Part shown: piece by piece, positions 61,987-64,000 of the stretch
Layout: each line of letters begins with the position of its first letter
Position numbering within the stretch: position 1 is the stretch's first letter
Assembly (NCBI GenBank): GCA_965371855.1
Contig: CBDUZZ010000003.1
Coordinates: forward strand, 39,782 to 103,781
DNA: 64,000 nt
DNA from: JAADEM01 sp965371855
Lineage (GTDB): Bacteria; Bacteroidota; Bacteroidia; Bacteroidales; Marinilabiliaceae
Direction: 5' to 3'
The notes under the pieces: generated by a model
The model's database searches: none
What the model was told of the DNA's origin: nothing
The model's input: only the letters and a program-made list of their open reading frames with translations
Made by a program: the position numbers and the translations under genes

Positions 61987-63966
61987 ATGAAGAAATTTAT
62001 TCAAACTCTATTTTTGATTTTTACAGTTTCATTATCTGTAATTGCTCAAAAAACAAATATAACCGGTGTAGTTACCGATAAAAAAACAGGAGAAACACTA
62101 CCTGGTGTACAAGTTATTATTCCCGGATCAACAATTGGAACTATATCTAATCTTGATGGTTTATACACTCTGGAAATTGAGCCGGGAACACATGACTTTC
62201 AGTATCGATTTATTTCATACACTCCCGAAAATATTAAAGGAATAGTTATTAATCGGGGTGAAACAAAAACCATAAATGTTGAGTTGAGCGAAACGGTTTT
62301 GGAGCTGAGTGAAGTGGCTGTAGTGGCCCGAAAAGTAGAAAATACAGAGGCTGCACTTGTCGCAATGCAACGAAAATCGGCTGTTGTTTCTAACGGTATA
62401 TCATCACAAGAGATACTAAAAACCGGGGCAAGCGATGCTGCCGATGCATTAAAGAATGTTACAGGAGTTTCTGTTCAGGAAGGTAAATATGTGTATGTGC
62501 GTGGCTTATCAGACAGGTATAGCAAAACGATACTGAACAATGCAGATATCCCCGGTCTGGATCCGGAACGAAACAGTGTTCAGATGGATCTTTTCCCGGC
62601 AATTATTATTGACAATATAATGATATATAAAGCTTTTGCACCAAATCTCCCGGGTGATTTTACAGGGGGACTCATCGACATTAAAACCAAGAATTTTCCG
62701 GATAAATTGACCTTAAGCTTTTCCGTTCAGCTGGGTTTCAACCCTCAATCAAACCTAAAAAAGGATTTTTTATCATACGATGGGGGTAAATTCGACTTCC
62801 TCGGTTTTGATGATGGTACCCGCTCTATTCCGGATGAAGCCAAAGGAGATATTCCTGACAGATATGAAGATAACGACAAGCTAAACTCTATCACTAAGTC
62901 TTTTAATAAAATATGGTTTCCTGAAAACCGAACATCAGGGTTAAACCAGAAATACTCAGTAGGTTTTGGAAACAGAAAAGAGTTTTCATCTGAGAAATCG
63001 CTTGGATATTTTTTAGGTGGATCCTACTCTTACAAATTAAATGCTTTCGATGATGGTTTTTACGGTAGGTATAAACTAACCACAAAAGATGCCGAGGGAT
63101 TGAACCGTGAGTTTGAATCACAGAAATGGAGTATTGGAGCATCTAACTCGCTATGGTCGGTGATTGGCGGCTTAGGATATAGAATCAACAGCAACAATAA
63201 TATAGGCTTAACCATTGTCAACAACCATTCAGGGCAAAAAGCAGCCAACTTTTCATACTTCATTGATTACAGTGACAATGAAGATCAGAGGCAGAGACGA
63301 ACCCTTGAGTTTACCAACAGGAACTTACTTTCAACTCAGCTTAAAGGAAGCAATAATTTTAACGATTGGAATAAAACAAGGATGAATTGGGTAGTATCCT
63401 ATTCATTGGCAACTCAGAAGGAACCCGACATAAGATATCTTATTAACGATATCAATGAAGAAGATGGAAAAAAAGTATATTTCGTTAATAAATCAATGTA
63501 CTCATACCCACGTCGCTACTATCGCGATATGAAAGAGTACAATGGTTTTGGAAGAGTAGATTTTGAGTTGCCATTTCTTCACACACAAAAAGATTCAAAA
63601 CTAAAATTTGGCATTTCAAACACATACAAAAGAAGAGAGTATCGTCAGTCTCAAATAATCTTTGCTGAAAACAATATTAACCGCTACTCCGACATGGCTG
63701 ATTACTTTGCAGATTCAAACATTGATGCAGTTAACGGAATTTTTGTTCAGAGTTCAGAAAAGGACGACCTGAAAAACAGCTACAACGGCAAATCGAACCT
63801 TATTGCCGGTTATGTTATGGCTGACATGGCTGTTACTGAAAAGTTCAGAGCAGTTGTTGGCTTCCGGCTTGAAGATATTTCAATGGAAACTGTTAGTTTG
63901 AAAGACATTTCCGAAAATAATGAAACTAAAGGTACTCTGAATGAGTTTAACCCAACTTGGCTATAA
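61987..63966 (+). CDS. TonB-dependent receptor with carboxypeptidase-like N-domain, ending early
   Basis: 659 codons to the stop at 63964-63966. Signal peptide MKKFIQTLFLIFTVSLSVIA, a carboxypeptidase-regulatory domain (ITGVVTDKKTGETLPGVQV, residues about 24-100), a plug with SDAADALKNVTGVSV and YVYVRGLSDRYSKTILNN, and beta-barrel strands afterwards. Receptors of this type are usually 850-950 aa, so the last strands are missing: either a nonsense or frameshift mutation sits at 63964 or the gene continues in another frame. The window ends 34 nt later. Ligand unknown. Confidence 0.8.
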   Translation: MKKFIQTLFLIFTVSLSVIAQKTNITGVVTDKKTGETLPGVQVIIPGSTIGTISNLDGLYTLEIEPGTHDFQYRFISYTPENIKGIVINRGETKTINVELSETVLELSEVAVVARKVENTEAALVAMQRKSAVVSNGISSQEILKTGASDAADALKNVTGVSVQEGKYVYVRGLSDRYSKTILNNADIPGLDPERNSVQMDLFPAIIIDNIMIYKAFAPNLPGDFTGGLIDIKTKNFPDKLTLSFSVQLGFNPQSNLKKDFLSYDGGKFDFLGFDDGTRSIPDEAKGDIPDRYEDNDKLNSITKSFNKIWFPENRTSGLNQKYSVGFGNRKEFSSEKSLGYFLGGSYSYKLNAFDDGFYGRYKLTTKDAEGLNREFESQKWSIGASNSLWSVIGGLGYRINSNNNIGLTIVNNHSGQKAANFSYFIDYSDNEDQRQRRTLEFTNRNLLSTQLKGSNNFNDWNKTRMNWVVSYSLATQKEPDIRYLINDINEEDGKKVYFVNKSMYSYPRRYYRDMKEYNGFGRVDFELPFLHTQKDSKLKFGISNTYKRREYRQSQIIFAENNINRYSDMADYFADSNIDAVNGIFVQSSEKDDLKNSYNGKSNLIAGYVMADMAVTEKFRAVVGFRLEDISMETVSLKDISENNETKGTLNEFNPTWL

Positions 63967-64000
63967 TCAAATCTACTCACCACCATCCCAAACACTTACA

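Overview
The window looks like a chromosomal segment of a member of the Bacteroidota, probably near the Bacteroidia/Marinilabiliales (the rank below phylum is a guess). It is AT-rich. Several genes have promoters of the phylum type (TTG, 19-21 nt, TAnnTTTG) and few have Shine-Dalgarno sites. Other phylum markers are a three-gene SdhCAB/FrdCAB with a single cytochrome b, a succinylornithine-type transcarbamylase, a carboxypeptidase-regulatory TonB receptor and a two-domain HigA/ImmA antitoxin. No rRNA or tRNA gene was seen.

Layout. 1-3436: a LytS/LytTR-type kinase and regulator pair plus an outer-membrane protein. 3443-4454: Mpg glycosylase and a guanine-deaminase-like enzyme. 4565-8317: rplM-rpsI-rpsB-tsf, a terminator, then pyrH. 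8428-11609: POT-like transporter, CPBP protease and an unknown protein. 11735-12063: palindromic repeats and a terminator. 12072-15618: sdhB-sdhA-sdhC with a clear promoter. 15907-22890: a surface-polysaccharide cluster (GT2, deacetylase, GT4, GT2, Wzy-like, Wzx). 23089-29632: a decaying defence/mobile island holding a PIN toxin remnant, a truncated membrane protein, higBA, a type I methylation locus (hsdM, rhuM, hsdS with an in-frame stop, no hsdR) and an integrase remnant that abuts the purine nucleoside phosphorylase gene. 29626-40766: housekeeping genes (PNP, lpxK, sppA, folK, upp, radC, comF) plus a broken glycosyltransferase/flippase fusion, a FemAB/GNAT-like protein and a TPR envelope protein. 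40919-54637: one long co-directional arginine-proline cluster: argR, a GNAT synthase candidate, argG, argC, argD, an HNH/NUMOD4 protein, proC, proB, proA, argF', argB, argE, a four-helix-bundle remnant and argH. carB (54771-57992) is divergent from argR and shares candidate ARG boxes with it. 58266-59485: an AAA/DUF4143 ATPase behind a 32-bp tandem repeat. 59558-63966: a PhoB-like regulator, a run of four 11-bp direct repeats, a beta-helix lipoprotein and a TonB-dependent receptor.

How the genes work together. The arginine cluster contains every step from glutamate to arginine, apparently through N-succinyl intermediates because ArgF' carries Pro90, together with the whole proline pathway from glutamate. 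carB supplies carbamoyl phosphate; carA is not in the window. The polysaccharide block has a complete export and polymerisation set. The island looks like a remnant: methylation and toxin-antitoxin genes are partly intact while the restriction subunit and integrase are lost. The most notable non-gene signals are an in-frame palindromic element inside hsdM with a near-identical intergenic copy, the 11-bp repeats next to the PhoB-like gene, a long hairpin ending one base before the proC start codon beside an HNH gene, and the 32-bp repeats before the ATPase gene.
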